Shown here piece after piece: positions 49,784-58,828 of a stretch of 64,000 bases of DNA. Under the pieces are notes generated by a model. That model saw only the letters and a list, made by a program, of their open reading frames with translations, searched no databases and was not told the DNA's origin. Position numbers and translations under genes: made by a program. Position 1 is the first letter of the stretch; each line of letters starts with the position of its first letter. The stretch is taken from the NCBI RefSeq assembly GCF_000212395.1, contig NC_015499.1, positions 1,623,421 through 1,687,420 on the forward strand, read 5' to 3'. This DNA comes from Thermodesulfobium narugense DSM 14796 (GTDB taxonomy: Bacteria; Thermodesulfobiota; Thermodesulfobiia; Thermodesulfobiales; Thermodesulfobiaceae).

Positions 49784-51088
49784 ATGAGTTTTAGACCTTT
49801 AAAGTGGCTAAGATGGTTAACACCCGGTTTAGGAATAAAAAGATGGATCTTTCTTGGTTCCTTTTCTTTGCTTTTAATAGTAACAAGCTTAATATTATCT
49901 TTAGAAGCAATTTCGATAACAAGATCGTTTATTAAGAGTTTATCTTATTTTATTCATGAAATTTCTTCAAAAATACCAATTCAGATAATCTCTCTATTAT
50001 TGTTTTTGATAGGCTTTGTAGCATTAATTTATTCCATTAGAGGTTTAGTAAAACAAATTGTTAAGCCTATGCAAATAGGATCAAGAAGAGACGTGGTAGA
50101 GCTGCTGTGGCTCGAAAGACAGTTAAAAAAAAGGCCACAGGTAGTTGCAATTGGCGGCGGAACAGGCCAGTCTACAGTTCTTAGAGGTTTGAAATATTAT
50201 CCTATAAATCTAACTGCAATAGTAACTCCTTTTGACGATGGCGGTTCTTCAGGGTTCATAAGAAAAGAATTAGGATTTCTTCCTCCTGGAGATATAAGAA
50301 ATTGTTTAGCCGCCTTATCTCTCCAGGAAGATTTGCTCGGAGCTGTTTTGCAATATAGATTTAAGGGCATACCTGGACTTGAAGGACATCCAGTAGGGAA
50401 TATCCTCTTAGCTGCTGCCACAGAAATAACTGGAGATTTTCTAAAAGCTATTAATATGGTTGAAAAAATAATTTCAGCAAGAGGACATGTTATACCTTCA
50501 ACTCTATTTAATACAAGACTTTGCGCAAAACTGAAAGACGGCTCAATTGTTGAGGGAGAATCAAATATATCAAGAAGTATTTACCCAATAGAAACTATAT
50601 TTTTAGATCCTTTACCTCCCAGCGCTTTCCCGGAAGCCATAAAAAAAATCAATGAAGCGGATGCAATTGTTATCGGACCTGGGAGTCTCTTTACAAGTAT
50701 TTTGCCAAATTTACTTATGAAAGACCTATTAGAAGCAATAAAAGATTCGAAAGCAATAAAAATTTATGTCTGTAATATCATGACACAACCGGGAGAAACA
50801 GGAGGTTATAAAGCTTCGGACCACGTTAGAGCCTTTTTGGAGATACTAGGCTTTTTGCCATTTGACATAGTTCTTCTAAACAACAAAAAGCCCGAAAAAC
50901 TTATAGACTATTATGAACAAAAAGGCTCTGAAATAGTAATTAACGACCTACCTGAACTCGAAAAATTTAAAGTTAAAACAGTTCTGGCGGATTTGTTATA
51001 TGAAGAAAACCATATAAGACACGATCACAAAAAATTAGCAAAAATCATTTTTGACAATATATTTAAAAGTAACAAAAAATTACATTAG
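49784..51088 (+). CDS. yvcK: YvcK gluconeogenesis factor with N-terminal membrane helices
   Basis: The 434-aa protein has a CofD-like fold, with VVAIGGGTGQSTVLRGLKYY near residue 120, TPFDDGGSSGFIRKELGFLP and GNILLAAATEITG. YvcK binds UDP-sugars and is needed for growth on gluconeogenic carbon and for cell-wall precursor flux. Unlike the plain Bacillus form (about 317 aa), this one carries about 105 extra residues with two membrane helices (GIKRWIFLGSFSLLLIVTS, IQIISLLLFLIGFVALIYSI), a variant found in several anaerobes. It directly follows rapZ with no gap. Confidence 0.94.
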   Translation: MSFRPLKWLRWLTPGLGIKRWIFLGSFSLLLIVTSLILSLEAISITRSFIKSLSYFIHEISSKIPIQIISLLLFLIGFVALIYSIRGLVKQIVKPMQIGSRRDVVELLWLERQLKKRPQVVAIGGGTGQSTVLRGLKYYPINLTAIVTPFDDGGSSGFIRKELGFLPPGDIRNCLAALSLQEDLLGAVLQYRFKGIPGLEGHPVGNILLAAATEITGDFLKAINMVEKIISARGHVIPSTLFNTRLCAKLKDGSIVEGESNISRSIYPIETIFLDPLPPSAFPEAIKKINEADAIVIGPGSLFTSILPNLLMKDLLEAIKDSKAIKIYVCNIMTQPGETGGYKASDHVRAFLEILGFLPFDIVLLNNKKPEKLIDYYEQKGSEIVINDLPELEKFKVKTVLADLLYEENHIRHDHKKLAKIIFDNIFKSNKKLH

Positions 51089-51186
51089 TTAGGTTTAAAA
51101 AAGGGTTATCAGAATAATTTAATATAAAAGTGTGATATGATAAAATTAGTGTATTTAAATTAATTTAAAGAGAATTTTGCACACAA

Positions 51187-51216
51187 TTGTTTTTCGAATT
51201 TGCTAGATGGTATAAT
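51187..51216 (+). promoter_or_regulatory. promoter before whiA
   Basis: TTGTTT (51187-51192), an 18-base spacer and TATAAT (51211-51216) precede the whiA ATG by 20 bases. The short leader would place the start of transcription just before the ribosome site. It implies that whiA and the glycolysis genes have a promoter of their own besides readthrough from yvcK. Confidence 0.5.
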
Positions 51217-51236
51217 GTCTCTGGACGGGTGGAAAA

Positions 51237-52100
51237 ATGTTGAAATTAAAAAATGACGAAAATGAAATAATAAGAAGTGAAATAGCTTCTTTACCCATAG
51301 AGAACAAAAGACTGTCAAAATTTGAGTTGAAAGGCATAATGCTTTCTCACTCGAAAGCTAATGACAAGGGAATTATTATAAAGTGTAAAAACTTTAAAGT
51401 AGCTAAAAGAACAATTATGTTAGCTCATTTTCTAAATATAAAAACAGAGTTATATCAAAAATCCAAAAAATCAAAAAATTCTCAAGAAACTCAAAAGACT
51501 ACAATGGTAAAATTAGAAAAGTTTTTATTGCCAGATCCACCAGAAACATTTCCATCTCAAAAATCCATCCAGAGTTTCTTAAGAGGATTATTTCTAAATT
51601 CAGGTTATTTAAGCACAAAAAATGGTTATCACCTCGAAATTATCACAAATAGCGAAATATTTGGTTTTCTTTCTGCACTCCTAGAAGAAATTGGCTTTAA
51701 TTTTAAAATAAGAAAAGCCAACAGCTACTCTCTTTTTTTAAAAAATTTTAACGAAATAGTTTCCTTTTTAGCATATATTCAAGTGCATAATTTCTGTGCC
51801 TACCTTGAAGCAGAAGCCATAAAAAAGGAAGCTAATAACGAAATAAACAGAGAAGTAAACTATGAAACTGGCAATATAAAAAGGCAAATAAAGGCATCTC
51901 TTGAAATATTAAGATCAATAAATATTCTTGAAAGTTCTGAAAATTATTATAAATTGCCTATAAAATGGCAAAAAATGATGGCCTTAAAGAAAGATCACCC
52001 ATTATTTTCCATGAAAGAAATTGGAGAACATCTTGGAATGTCAAAAAATCAAGTTTCATCTGTATTTAGACAAATAAGGAAATTAACATTTAACCTGTAG
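51237..52100 (+). CDS. whiA: WhiA family DNA-binding protein
   Basis: The 287-aa protein contains a LAGLIDADG-like half (FLRGLFLNSGYLSTKNGYHL near residue 115) and a C-terminal helix-turn-helix (KDHPLFSMKEIGEHLGMSKN, QVSSVFRQIRKLTFNL). WhiA links cell division, chromosome segregation and carbon metabolism in monoderms and is a regulator of sporulation in Streptomyces. It completes the rapZ-yvcK-whiA trio, after a 148-base gap with its own promoter. The N-terminal region has diverged from typical WhiA, with a lysine-rich linker (KSKKSKNSQETQK). Next follows gap after ten bases. Confidence 0.88.
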   Translation: MLKLKNDENEIIRSEIASLPIENKRLSKFELKGIMLSHSKANDKGIIIKCKNFKVAKRTIMLAHFLNIKTELYQKSKKSKNSQETQKTTMVKLEKFLLPDPPETFPSQKSIQSFLRGLFLNSGYLSTKNGYHLEIITNSEIFGFLSALLEEIGFNFKIRKANSYSLFLKNFNEIVSFLAYIQVHNFCAYLEAEAIKKEANNEINREVNYETGNIKRQIKASLEILRSINILESSENYYKLPIKWQKMMALKKDHPLFSMKEIGEHLGMSKNQVSSVFRQIRKLTFNL

Positions 52101-52110
52101 GAGGGAGAAC

Positions 52111-53118
52111 ATGAGAGTAGCAGTTAATGGTTTTGGAAGAATTGGGCGTTTATTTGTTAGGCTTGCCTTTTCATTGCCAGATATTGAAATAGTAGCAATA
52201 AACAGTTCAAGGAAAATACCTCAGTTAGCTCATCTATTGCAGTATGATTCTACATACAGAACCTGGAGCAAAGAAGTAAGCTTCGATGATGACAATTTAA
52301 TTATTGAAGGAAAAAAAATAAAAATTCTCGAGGAAAGAAAGGACACAACAAAGCTCCCATGGAAAGAACTTGATATTGACCTAGTAATAGAGTCAACAGG
52401 CGAACTTACGAAAAGAGAACTAGCTGAAAACCACATAACAGCAGGGGCAAAAAAGGTTCTAATTACTGCCCCAGGGAAAGATGTTGACGCTTTTATTGTT
52501 GTAGGAGTAAACGACCAGATACTAGATTTAAATAATCACAAAATAATTTCAGCCGCATCTTGCACAACCAATTGTCTCGCACCCGCTGTAAAAGTATTAT
52601 TTGATAAGTTTGGAATAGTCTCAGGCTTTATGACAACCGTACACGCATACACTATGGATCAAAGACTACTTGACGGTACACACAAAAAAGATTTTAGAAG
52701 AGCGCGTTCTGCTGCCATAAACATTGTGCCTACTTCAACGGGTGCCGCAAAATCAATTGGAAAGGTCATACCAGAATTAAATGGCAAAATGGACGGAGTA
52801 GCGCTAAGGGTTCCTGTTCCCACAGGTTCAATGGTTGATCTTAGCGTTATTTTGGAAAAACAGCCCTCAATTGAAGAAATCAAATCGGCCTATAAGGAAG
52901 CTGAATCATGCGAGCCTTTAAAGGGGATTCTGAAGTATACAGAAACTCCTTTGGTTTCATCTGATTATATCGGCACATTTTATTCTTCAATAATTGACGG
53001 CTTAATGTTAAATAAAACAGGAGATATATATAAAATTTACGCATGGTATGACAATGAGCACGGTTATGCATGTAGGGTCGTAGATTTGGCCAAAAAACTT
53101 ATACCAGCCTTTAAGTAA
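52111..53118 (+). CDS. gap: glyceraldehyde-3-phosphate dehydrogenase, type I
   Basis: Gap converts glyceraldehyde 3-phosphate and 1,3-bisphosphoglycerate, using NAD(P). The 335-aa protein has the Rossmann start RVAVNGFGRIGRLFVRLAFS, the active-site SAASCTTNCLAP with its cysteine near residue 151, HAYTMDQRLLDGTHK and the C-terminal WYDNEHGYACRVVDLA. Residue 33 region reads INSSRKIP, without the Asp that fixes strict NAD preference, so NADPH use is possible. It starts ten bases after whiA with GGAGGG and is first of four triose-phosphate enzymes. Confidence 0.97.
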   Translation: MRVAVNGFGRIGRLFVRLAFSLPDIEIVAINSSRKIPQLAHLLQYDSTYRTWSKEVSFDDDNLIIEGKKIKILEERKDTTKLPWKELDIDLVIESTGELTKRELAENHITAGAKKVLITAPGKDVDAFIVVGVNDQILDLNNHKIISAASCTTNCLAPAVKVLFDKFGIVSGFMTTVHAYTMDQRLLDGTHKKDFRRARSAAINIVPTSTGAAKSIGKVIPELNGKMDGVALRVPVPTGSMVDLSVILEKQPSIEEIKSAYKEAESCEPLKGILKYTETPLVSSDYIGTFYSSIIDGLMLNKTGDIYKIYAWYDNEHGYACRVVDLAKKLIPAFK

Positions 53119-53209
53119 GAATTAAAAATATTTTAATTTTAGACCTACAGCAAATAAATACGTGGTTTTATATTTTAAAAAAAAAGATTAGTTACTTTAG
53201 GAGGCTGAA

Positions 53210-54400
53210 ATGGAATTTAATAAAAAATTACTTATAGATTTCCCTGTCTACCAGTTAGAAGGAAAAAGAGTTTTCGTAAGAGCAGATCTTAACGATCCAG
53301 CAGATTCTGAAGGAAATCTCACAGGAGATATGAGAATAAGAGCAGTATTACCAACAATTGGCTATCTGGTAAACGCAAGAGCAAAGGTTATTCTTGCATC
53401 TCACTTTGGTCGCCCAAAAAATAGAGAAAAGGAATTTTCACTAAGAGGTGTAAAAAAAAGACTTGAAGAATTATCAAGTTTCAGGATTCACCTAGCACCT
53501 GACTGTCAGGGAGAAGATGTTGTTAAATTATCAAAAGAACTAAAAAATGGAGAAGTATTGCTCCTTGAAAACCTTAGGTTTTGTCCAGGAGAAACAAAAA
53601 ATGATCCAGAATATGCAAGATTCTTAGCCTCACTTGGAGATATATATGTAGCAGAAGCATTCGGTGCATGCCATAGAGAACATGCATCAATTTCCTCGGT
53701 ACCAAAGTTAATACCTTCTATGGCAGGATTTTTGTTGGCAAAGGAAATAAATACTTTAAACAAGTTGTTGCACAATCCTGAACAACCGCTAGTAGTAGTG
53801 GCAGGTGGTAAAAAAGTCTCTGACAAAATAAAGGTTATAGGTAACTTAATAGACAAGGTAGATAGCATTTGTGTAGGTGGTGGAATGAGTTTTGCCTTCT
53901 TAAAAGCAAAAGGATATGAAATTGGAAGATCATATGTAGAAGACAACATGGATGCTGTAGCAAAAGAAATATTAGGAAACAATGGAAAAAAGATATTATT
54001 ACCTGTAGACGTGATGGTAGCAAAGGAACTAAGACCAGCATCAGAATCCAAAGTAGTTAATGTAGACGAAATTCCGCCTGATTGGTATGGAGTTGACATA
54101 GGGCCAAAGACTATAGAAATGTTTAAAGCTCAAATATCAAAGGCAAAAACAATATTCTGGAATGGACCACTTGGAATTGTTGAAATTCCGGACTTTTCAT
54201 ACGGGACAAGAATAGTAGGCTTGTACATCGCGCTTTCATCCGCAATTACCGTATCAGGTGGCGGAGACACTGCTGAAGTTGTAAGAATGATGAACCTTGA
54301 TCAGCACTTCACTCACGTATCAACAGGCGGAGGGGCAGCATTAAAATTTTTGGAAGGAGCTGATTTGCCTGGTATATCAGTCCTCCCAGAAAGGAGCTAA
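53210..54400 (+). CDS. pgk: phosphoglycerate kinase
   Basis: Pgk exchanges phosphate between 1,3-bisphosphoglycerate and ADP. The 396-aa protein begins with the signature KRVFVRADLNDPADSEG (most Pgk read RVDFNVP; the DLN form is a common variant), has SHFGRPK, LLENLRFCPGE, and the nucleotide motif VSGGGDTAEVVR near residue 350. Length is normal. The ATG follows AGGAGG. It ends one base before tpiA. Confidence 0.97.
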   Translation: MEFNKKLLIDFPVYQLEGKRVFVRADLNDPADSEGNLTGDMRIRAVLPTIGYLVNARAKVILASHFGRPKNREKEFSLRGVKKRLEELSSFRIHLAPDCQGEDVVKLSKELKNGEVLLLENLRFCPGETKNDPEYARFLASLGDIYVAEAFGACHREHASISSVPKLIPSMAGFLLAKEINTLNKLLHNPEQPLVVVAGGKKVSDKIKVIGNLIDKVDSICVGGGMSFAFLKAKGYEIGRSYVEDNMDAVAKEILGNNGKKILLPVDVMVAKELRPASESKVVNVDEIPPDWYGVDIGPKTIEMFKAQISKAKTIFWNGPLGIVEIPDFSYGTRIVGLYIALSSAITVSGGGDTAEVVRMMNLDQHFTHVSTGGGAALKFLEGADLPGISVLPERS

Positions 54401-54401
54401 A

Positions 54402-55100
54402 ATGAATTACGCTATCGCAAACTTTAAAATGAATAAAACTTCAGATGAAGTAGATGAATATATTTGTGAATTAAGACAAAATCTAAAAAACAGCGTTAAA
54501 ACTGTAATTTGTCCTTCCTTTGTCTCTCTTGAAAGAGCCGTGAAAGCCTCCTTTGGATCCTTAATAGAGATCGGCGCTCAAAATCTATTTTTCGAAGAAA
54601 AAGGCGCCTTCACAGGAGAGATATCCATTGGAATGTTAGAAAGTGTAGGAGTAAAATACGCGATAATTGGTCACTCTGAAAGAAGACACTACTTCAAAGA
54701 ATCAGATGATTTGTTGTTTAAAAAGGTTAAAGCTGCAGCTAATAGATTAAAAGTAATTTATTGCTTTGGCGAAACAGAAGAAGAAAGAGACGCTGGCAAA
54801 TCACTTGAAGTAACGCTTAATCAGTTAAATTTAGTAAAAAGCTTTTTCGAAAATATAATTCTCGCATATGAACCAGTCTGGGCAATAGGAACTGGTAAAA
54901 CTGCTAACGCAGAAGGATCATTTGCTTTAATTAAAGAATTAGAATCAAAATTAGGAGCCCTCCCGGATTGTCTTTATGGTGGTTCAGTCAATCATAAAAA
55001 CGCAAAATCATTTATTGATGCAGGATTTAAAGGCGTATTGGTTGGTTCGGCAAGCCTTGATGTAAAAGAATTTTCAAAAATTATAGAAAACATGTCTTAA
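54402..55100 (+). CDS. tpiA: triosephosphate isomerase
   Basis: TpiA interconverts dihydroxyacetone phosphate and glyceraldehyde 3-phosphate. The 232-aa barrel has the catalytic lysine in ANFKMNKT, the histidine in IGHSERRHYF near residue 89, and the glutamate loop AYEPVWAIGTGKTANAE near residue 153, followed by YGGSVN. Slightly shorter than usual (250 aa), with all active residues present. It follows pgk by one base; the AGGAG before it lies in the end of pgk. Confidence 0.97.
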   Translation: MNYAIANFKMNKTSDEVDEYICELRQNLKNSVKTVICPSFVSLERAVKASFGSLIEIGAQNLFFEEKGAFTGEISIGMLESVGVKYAIIGHSERRHYFKESDDLLFKKVKAAANRLKVIYCFGETEEERDAGKSLEVTLNQLNLVKSFFENIILAYEPVWAIGTGKTANAEGSFALIKELESKLGALPDCLYGGSVNHKNAKSFIDAGFKGVLVGSASLDVKEFSKIIENMS

Positions 55101-55141
55101 AATAAATAAAGCAAATTCTGACTAAAAACTAGGAGGGAAAA

Positions 55142-56647
55142 GTGAATAAGATATTGCTTATAATATTGGATGGTTTTGGTTTTAGCAAGGAAACTTACGG
55201 CAATGCAGTTGCAGTTTCTCACATGCCAAACTACAGAAGAATTATGAACACATATCCAAATACCCTCCTTGTAGCATCAGGTGAAGAAGTTGGCCTTCCA
55301 CCAGGTCAAATGGGAAATTCAGAAGTAGGTCATTTAAACCTCGGGGCAGGTAGGATTATGTATCAGGAACTCACAAGAATTAATAAAGCCATTAAAGATG
55401 GAAGCTTTTTCACAAATAAAGAATTAAAATGTGTTATGAACAAAGCAAGAGAAAAAGCCCTTCATCTTGTTGGTCTCGTTTCTGACGGTGGAGTTCATAG
55501 CCATATTGAACACCTAAAATCTCTTATCACAATGGCAAAACAGGAAGGAGTAAAGAACGTCTACGTTCATGCAATTACTGATGGCAGAGATACTCAACCA
55601 GGAACTGCTATAAATTTCTTAAAGGAAGTAGAAGCTCATACAAAACAAGAGGGAACTGGAGTAATCGTATCTGTTTCAGGAAGATATTATGCCATGGACA
55701 GAGACAAAAGATGGGAAAGAACCCAAAAAGCATATGATGTGTTTACGGGCAGGGATAAGACAAATTTTAAAACTTACGAAGAAGCAATTATCTATTTGTC
55801 AGGAAAAGGCGAAACAGACGAATTTTTTACACCATTTTCAGTAGGTCTCAACTCGCATGAAACAAGAATAAAAGATGGCGATTCAATTATATTTTTCAAT
55901 TTTAGAGCAGACAGAATGAGACAAATTACCAGAGCGCTCTTAGATCCTGAATTCAAAGAGTTTAACGTGATAAAACTTAAACTATTTCCATTAACTTTTA
56001 CAGAATACGATAAAGAGTTCCCACTGCCAGTAGCCTTTAAAAATGAAATACCAAAAAACGTCCTAGCAGAAGTTATATCAAATAAAGGCTTGTTTCAGCT
56101 TCATACAGCAGAAACAGAAAAATATGCACACGTGACCTTTTTCTTCAATGGCGGCAGAGAAGAACCATTTGATAAAGAAGAGAGAATCTTAATTCATTCT
56201 CCAAAGGTAGCAACTTATGATCTAAAACCCGAAATGAGCGCTTTTGAACTTACGGAAAGTCTTTTAAAATCCCTGTTTGATAAAAATTATGACTTTACGG
56301 TAGTAAACTTTGCAAATCCCGATATGGTTGGACATACTGGCAATTTTGAAGCTGTAAAAAAAGCTCTTAATGCTGTGGACATCTGTTTGGGCAAAATATT
56401 TGACTTATTTGAAAACAAATTTCCTATTGTGATAACTGCAGATCATGGGAATTGCGAGGAGATGCTTGATAAAAATACAGGGGAGCCAATGACATCTCAT
56501 ACCACCAATCCCGTTCCATTTGTCATTGTAGGAAACAAAAAACCTCTAAGAGAAAATGGAATTTTAGCAGATGTAGCGCCAACAGTTCTTGAACTTATGG
56601 GAATAATTCAGCCAGAAGAGATGACAGGAAGATCTCTTATAATTTAA
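55142..56647 (+). CDS. gpmI: phosphoglycerate mutase, cofactor-independent
   Basis: GpmI interconverts 3- and 2-phosphoglycerate with two manganese ions. The 501-aa protein starts ILLIILDGFGFSKETYGNAV, has the phospho-serine in GNSEVGHLNLGAGRI near residue 60, SDGGVHSHIEHL, NFRADRMRQI, NFANPDMVGHTGNFE and ITADHGNCEEM. The start is a GTG after GGAGGG. It closes the gap-pgk-tpiA-gpmI set; enolase is not in the window. Confidence 0.96.
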   Translation: MNKILLIILDGFGFSKETYGNAVAVSHMPNYRRIMNTYPNTLLVASGEEVGLPPGQMGNSEVGHLNLGAGRIMYQELTRINKAIKDGSFFTNKELKCVMNKAREKALHLVGLVSDGGVHSHIEHLKSLITMAKQEGVKNVYVHAITDGRDTQPGTAINFLKEVEAHTKQEGTGVIVSVSGRYYAMDRDKRWERTQKAYDVFTGRDKTNFKTYEEAIIYLSGKGETDEFFTPFSVGLNSHETRIKDGDSIIFFNFRADRMRQITRALLDPEFKEFNVIKLKLFPLTFTEYDKEFPLPVAFKNEIPKNVLAEVISNKGLFQLHTAETEKYAHVTFFFNGGREEPFDKEERILIHSPKVATYDLKPEMSAFELTESLLKSLFDKNYDFTVVNFANPDMVGHTGNFEAVKKALNAVDICLGKIFDLFENKFPIVITADHGNCEEMLDKNTGEPMTSHTTNPVPFVIVGNKKPLRENGILADVAPTVLELMGIIQPEEMTGRSLII

Positions 56648-56667
56648 AAAAAATTAAGATTATCTTA

Positions 56668-57594
56668 ATGAACTCAAGGCTTGTCAAAAATCTTTTAAGC
56701 GTTTTAATATCGTTATTCTTAGTTTATTTACTAGCTATAAATATTGATATAAAAAGAGTTTTAGAAGTTGTTTTTAACTTTAATAAAGAATTTATAATAG
56801 CTTTTTTTGTGTTGTTTTTTATTGTGCTAAATCTTAGGGCTTATATCTGGAAAAATTTATTAGCCAACATATCAAAAGATCTAAGTTTTAGACACTTAAT
56901 TGCAGGTGAAGGAGTAGGATTTGCCATCAATTCATTTTTACCATTGAGATTAGGAGATTTGATTAGAGGCATATACCTATCAAAAACATCCAATTTACCA
57001 TTTCCATCGGTTTTGGTTAGCATAGCTACCGAACAGCTTTTAGACTTTTTTACAATATTAACACTTGGTCTTTTTTGTCTGTGTATAGGAGTCAAAATTT
57101 CTATAAATATTCTTTTTTTGCCGATAGTTATGACTATTATCTTTTTAATATTATTCTTCCTATCGATATTTATAAGGAAAAAATTCAAACACTTCAAAAT
57201 TAGATTCCCTAATTTTTGGCTTTTGGTTCATCCTTTTTTAGATCTAACAAAAAGCAGTATTTTCAAAAGAGTCTATCTGGCAAATATTCTGTGTTTGTTA
57301 TTAATTTCATTGGGAATACTCTTACTTTACTTCAATTTAGTAGGTAAAATCCTACTTATCGAATCTTTGATATCAACCTTCTTTGTAAACATAGGACTTT
57401 TGAGTTTTGGAATATGGATGGCGTCAAAAAAGTATGGAATAGATTTCGATGATGCGACAGGGATCTTTTTTATTTATCAAATAACAATAATTTTTGTAAG
57501 TTTGCTAACGTTTATTCTTATAACATTCTATGATCTCATACTAACGTTAAAAACAAAGAAAATCTTTGTTATTTTAAAAAATTTAAAAAGTTAA
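56668..57594 (+). CDS. lysylphosphatidylglycerol synthase TM-domain-like protein (UPF0104)
   Basis: The 308-aa membrane protein has about seven to eight helices. Early segments, LLAINIDIKRVLEVVFNFNK and FLPLRLGDLIRGIYLSKTSN, match the family (the ARxGEL/RLGDLIR motif). Members flip or transfer lipids or lipid-linked sugars; the soluble MprF synthetase domain is absent. The ATG lies 20 bases after gpmI, with a weak ribosome site, so it probably belongs to the same transcript. The specific role is not known. Confidence 0.8.
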   Translation: MNSRLVKNLLSVLISLFLVYLLAINIDIKRVLEVVFNFNKEFIIAFFVLFFIVLNLRAYIWKNLLANISKDLSFRHLIAGEGVGFAINSFLPLRLGDLIRGIYLSKTSNLPFPSVLVSIATEQLLDFFTILTLGLFCLCIGVKISINILFLPIVMTIIFLILFFLSIFIRKKFKHFKIRFPNFWLLVHPFLDLTKSSIFKRVYLANILCLLLISLGILLLYFNLVGKILLIESLISTFFVNIGLLSFGIWMASKKYGIDFDDATGIFFIYQITIIFVSLLTFILITFYDLILTLKTKKIFVILKNLKS

Positions 57595-57680
57595 TCTAAG
57601 TCACTATCCTGCTTTATTGTCTCTATATTTAAGGAGAATTGTCTGGTGTCTTAAAAATTACCCCCCCACAATAATGTATA

Positions 57681-58700
57681 CTACTTTTCAAAAATTATTC
57701 TTGAATCAATATCCTTTATGCTTTTACACCCTGTTAGGATCATCGCAGCATACAATTCCTGAGTATATTTTTCAATTATAAACTTTACTCCTTCAGACAT
57801 AGCGCCAAACGCTCCAGTTATTAGGGGTCTTCCCACAAGCACTCCCTTTGCACCAAGCGCTATTAGTTTCAACGCATCAACTCCAGATCTTACCCCACCG
57901 TCTGCAAGAACTATAGCATCTTTACCTACTGCCTTTATTATTTTAGGAAGCACTTCAGCTACACCAGGAGTAAAATCTAGAACCCTGCCTCCATGATTAG
58001 AAACAACAATTGCATTTGCACCAGCATCAAAACAAGCAACTGCTTCATCTGGGGTCATAATCCCCTTTACAACAAACGGTACACTTACAGAATTAACCAG
58101 TTCTCTAATCTTACTTATGTTTTTTGGCCCCACAGCTTGCCCTTTAAGTTTCATAGTTACAAGACCAGCACCATCTATGTCGATACCTACAGCTATTGCG
58201 CCCGCTTGAATAGCATCTTCGAATCTTCTTATTATCTCCCCCTGATCCACTCTTGGCTTAATAATTGCAACACCCCTTGTAGCCAACTTTATTGCCTCTA
58301 GACCATCCGTAAACATGCTAGGAATTGCAGGATCCCCTATCCACCCCAGACTTCCTGCATCGTGACATCCTTTAACAAGAGAAGAGACCAATTCAAATTC
58401 AGTAAGACCACCGCCACAATTAAGCGATGCGTTTGTTATGGGTGCCCCCATTATTGGAGTCAAAAGGTTTATCCCAAAAAGATTAATTGAAGTATCAGGT
58501 TCTAAAACATCGTGCACTACTCTGAGGTTCAACCTTATATCAGACAAAGCTCTAACATTTTGTTTAAAAGATTCTCCTGTTCCAGTTCCCCCCATTCCAG
58601 GAACTTCTCCTGCACATGCTCTTCCATCACAAACAACACAAACCCTACAAAAATTGTTAAACTTCTTTCTAGCCTCTTCTTTAATTGTCTTAAGATCCAC
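57681..58700 (-). CDS. FMN-dependent alpha-hydroxy-acid dehydrogenase-like protein
   Basis: The 339-aa TIM barrel matches the lactate/glycolate oxidase family: GAPITNASLNCGGGLTEFEL, PFVVKGIMTPDEAVACFDAG with the flavin lysine, VSNHGGRVLDFTPGVAEVLP with the catalytic histidine, and LADGGVRSGVDALKLIALGA, then GVLVGRP. The N-terminus has a cysteine-rich stretch, NFCRVCVVCDGRACAG, absent in ordinary family members and shared by a version found in anaerobes. It could oxidise a 2-hydroxy acid using a cluster or thiols. The GTG start follows GGAGGAG. It lies 128 bases downstream of the SSS symporter. Confidence 0.85.
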   Translation of the reverse strand: MDLKTIKEEARKKFNNFCRVCVVCDGRACAGEVPGMGGTGTGESFKQNVRALSDIRLNLRVVHDVLEPDTSINLFGINLLTPIMGAPITNASLNCGGGLTEFELVSSLVKGCHDAGSLGWIGDPAIPSMFTDGLEAIKLATRGVAIIKPRVDQGEIIRRFEDAIQAGAIAVGIDIDGAGLVTMKLKGQAVGPKNISKIRELVNSVSVPFVVKGIMTPDEAVACFDAGANAIVVSNHGGRVLDFTPGVAEVLPKIIKAVGKDAIVLADGGVRSGVDALKLIALGAKGVLVGRPLITGAFGAMSEGVKFIIEKYTQELYAAMILTGCKSIKDIDSRIIFEK

Positions 58701-58828
58701 GTTTCTCCTCCTGTCAAAAAAATATTTTTTTATTAATATCCAATTATATATTGCTTACTTAAAAAATATAATAAAACTAAATTTTGGTATTTTTCTGACA
58801 ATTCATTTAATTTGAATTTAGAGCATTT

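Noticed and set aside
53506-54099. 197-codon frame on the minus strand of pgk
   Set aside because: Antisense of a highly conserved gene; the composition is that expected from reversed Pgk codons.
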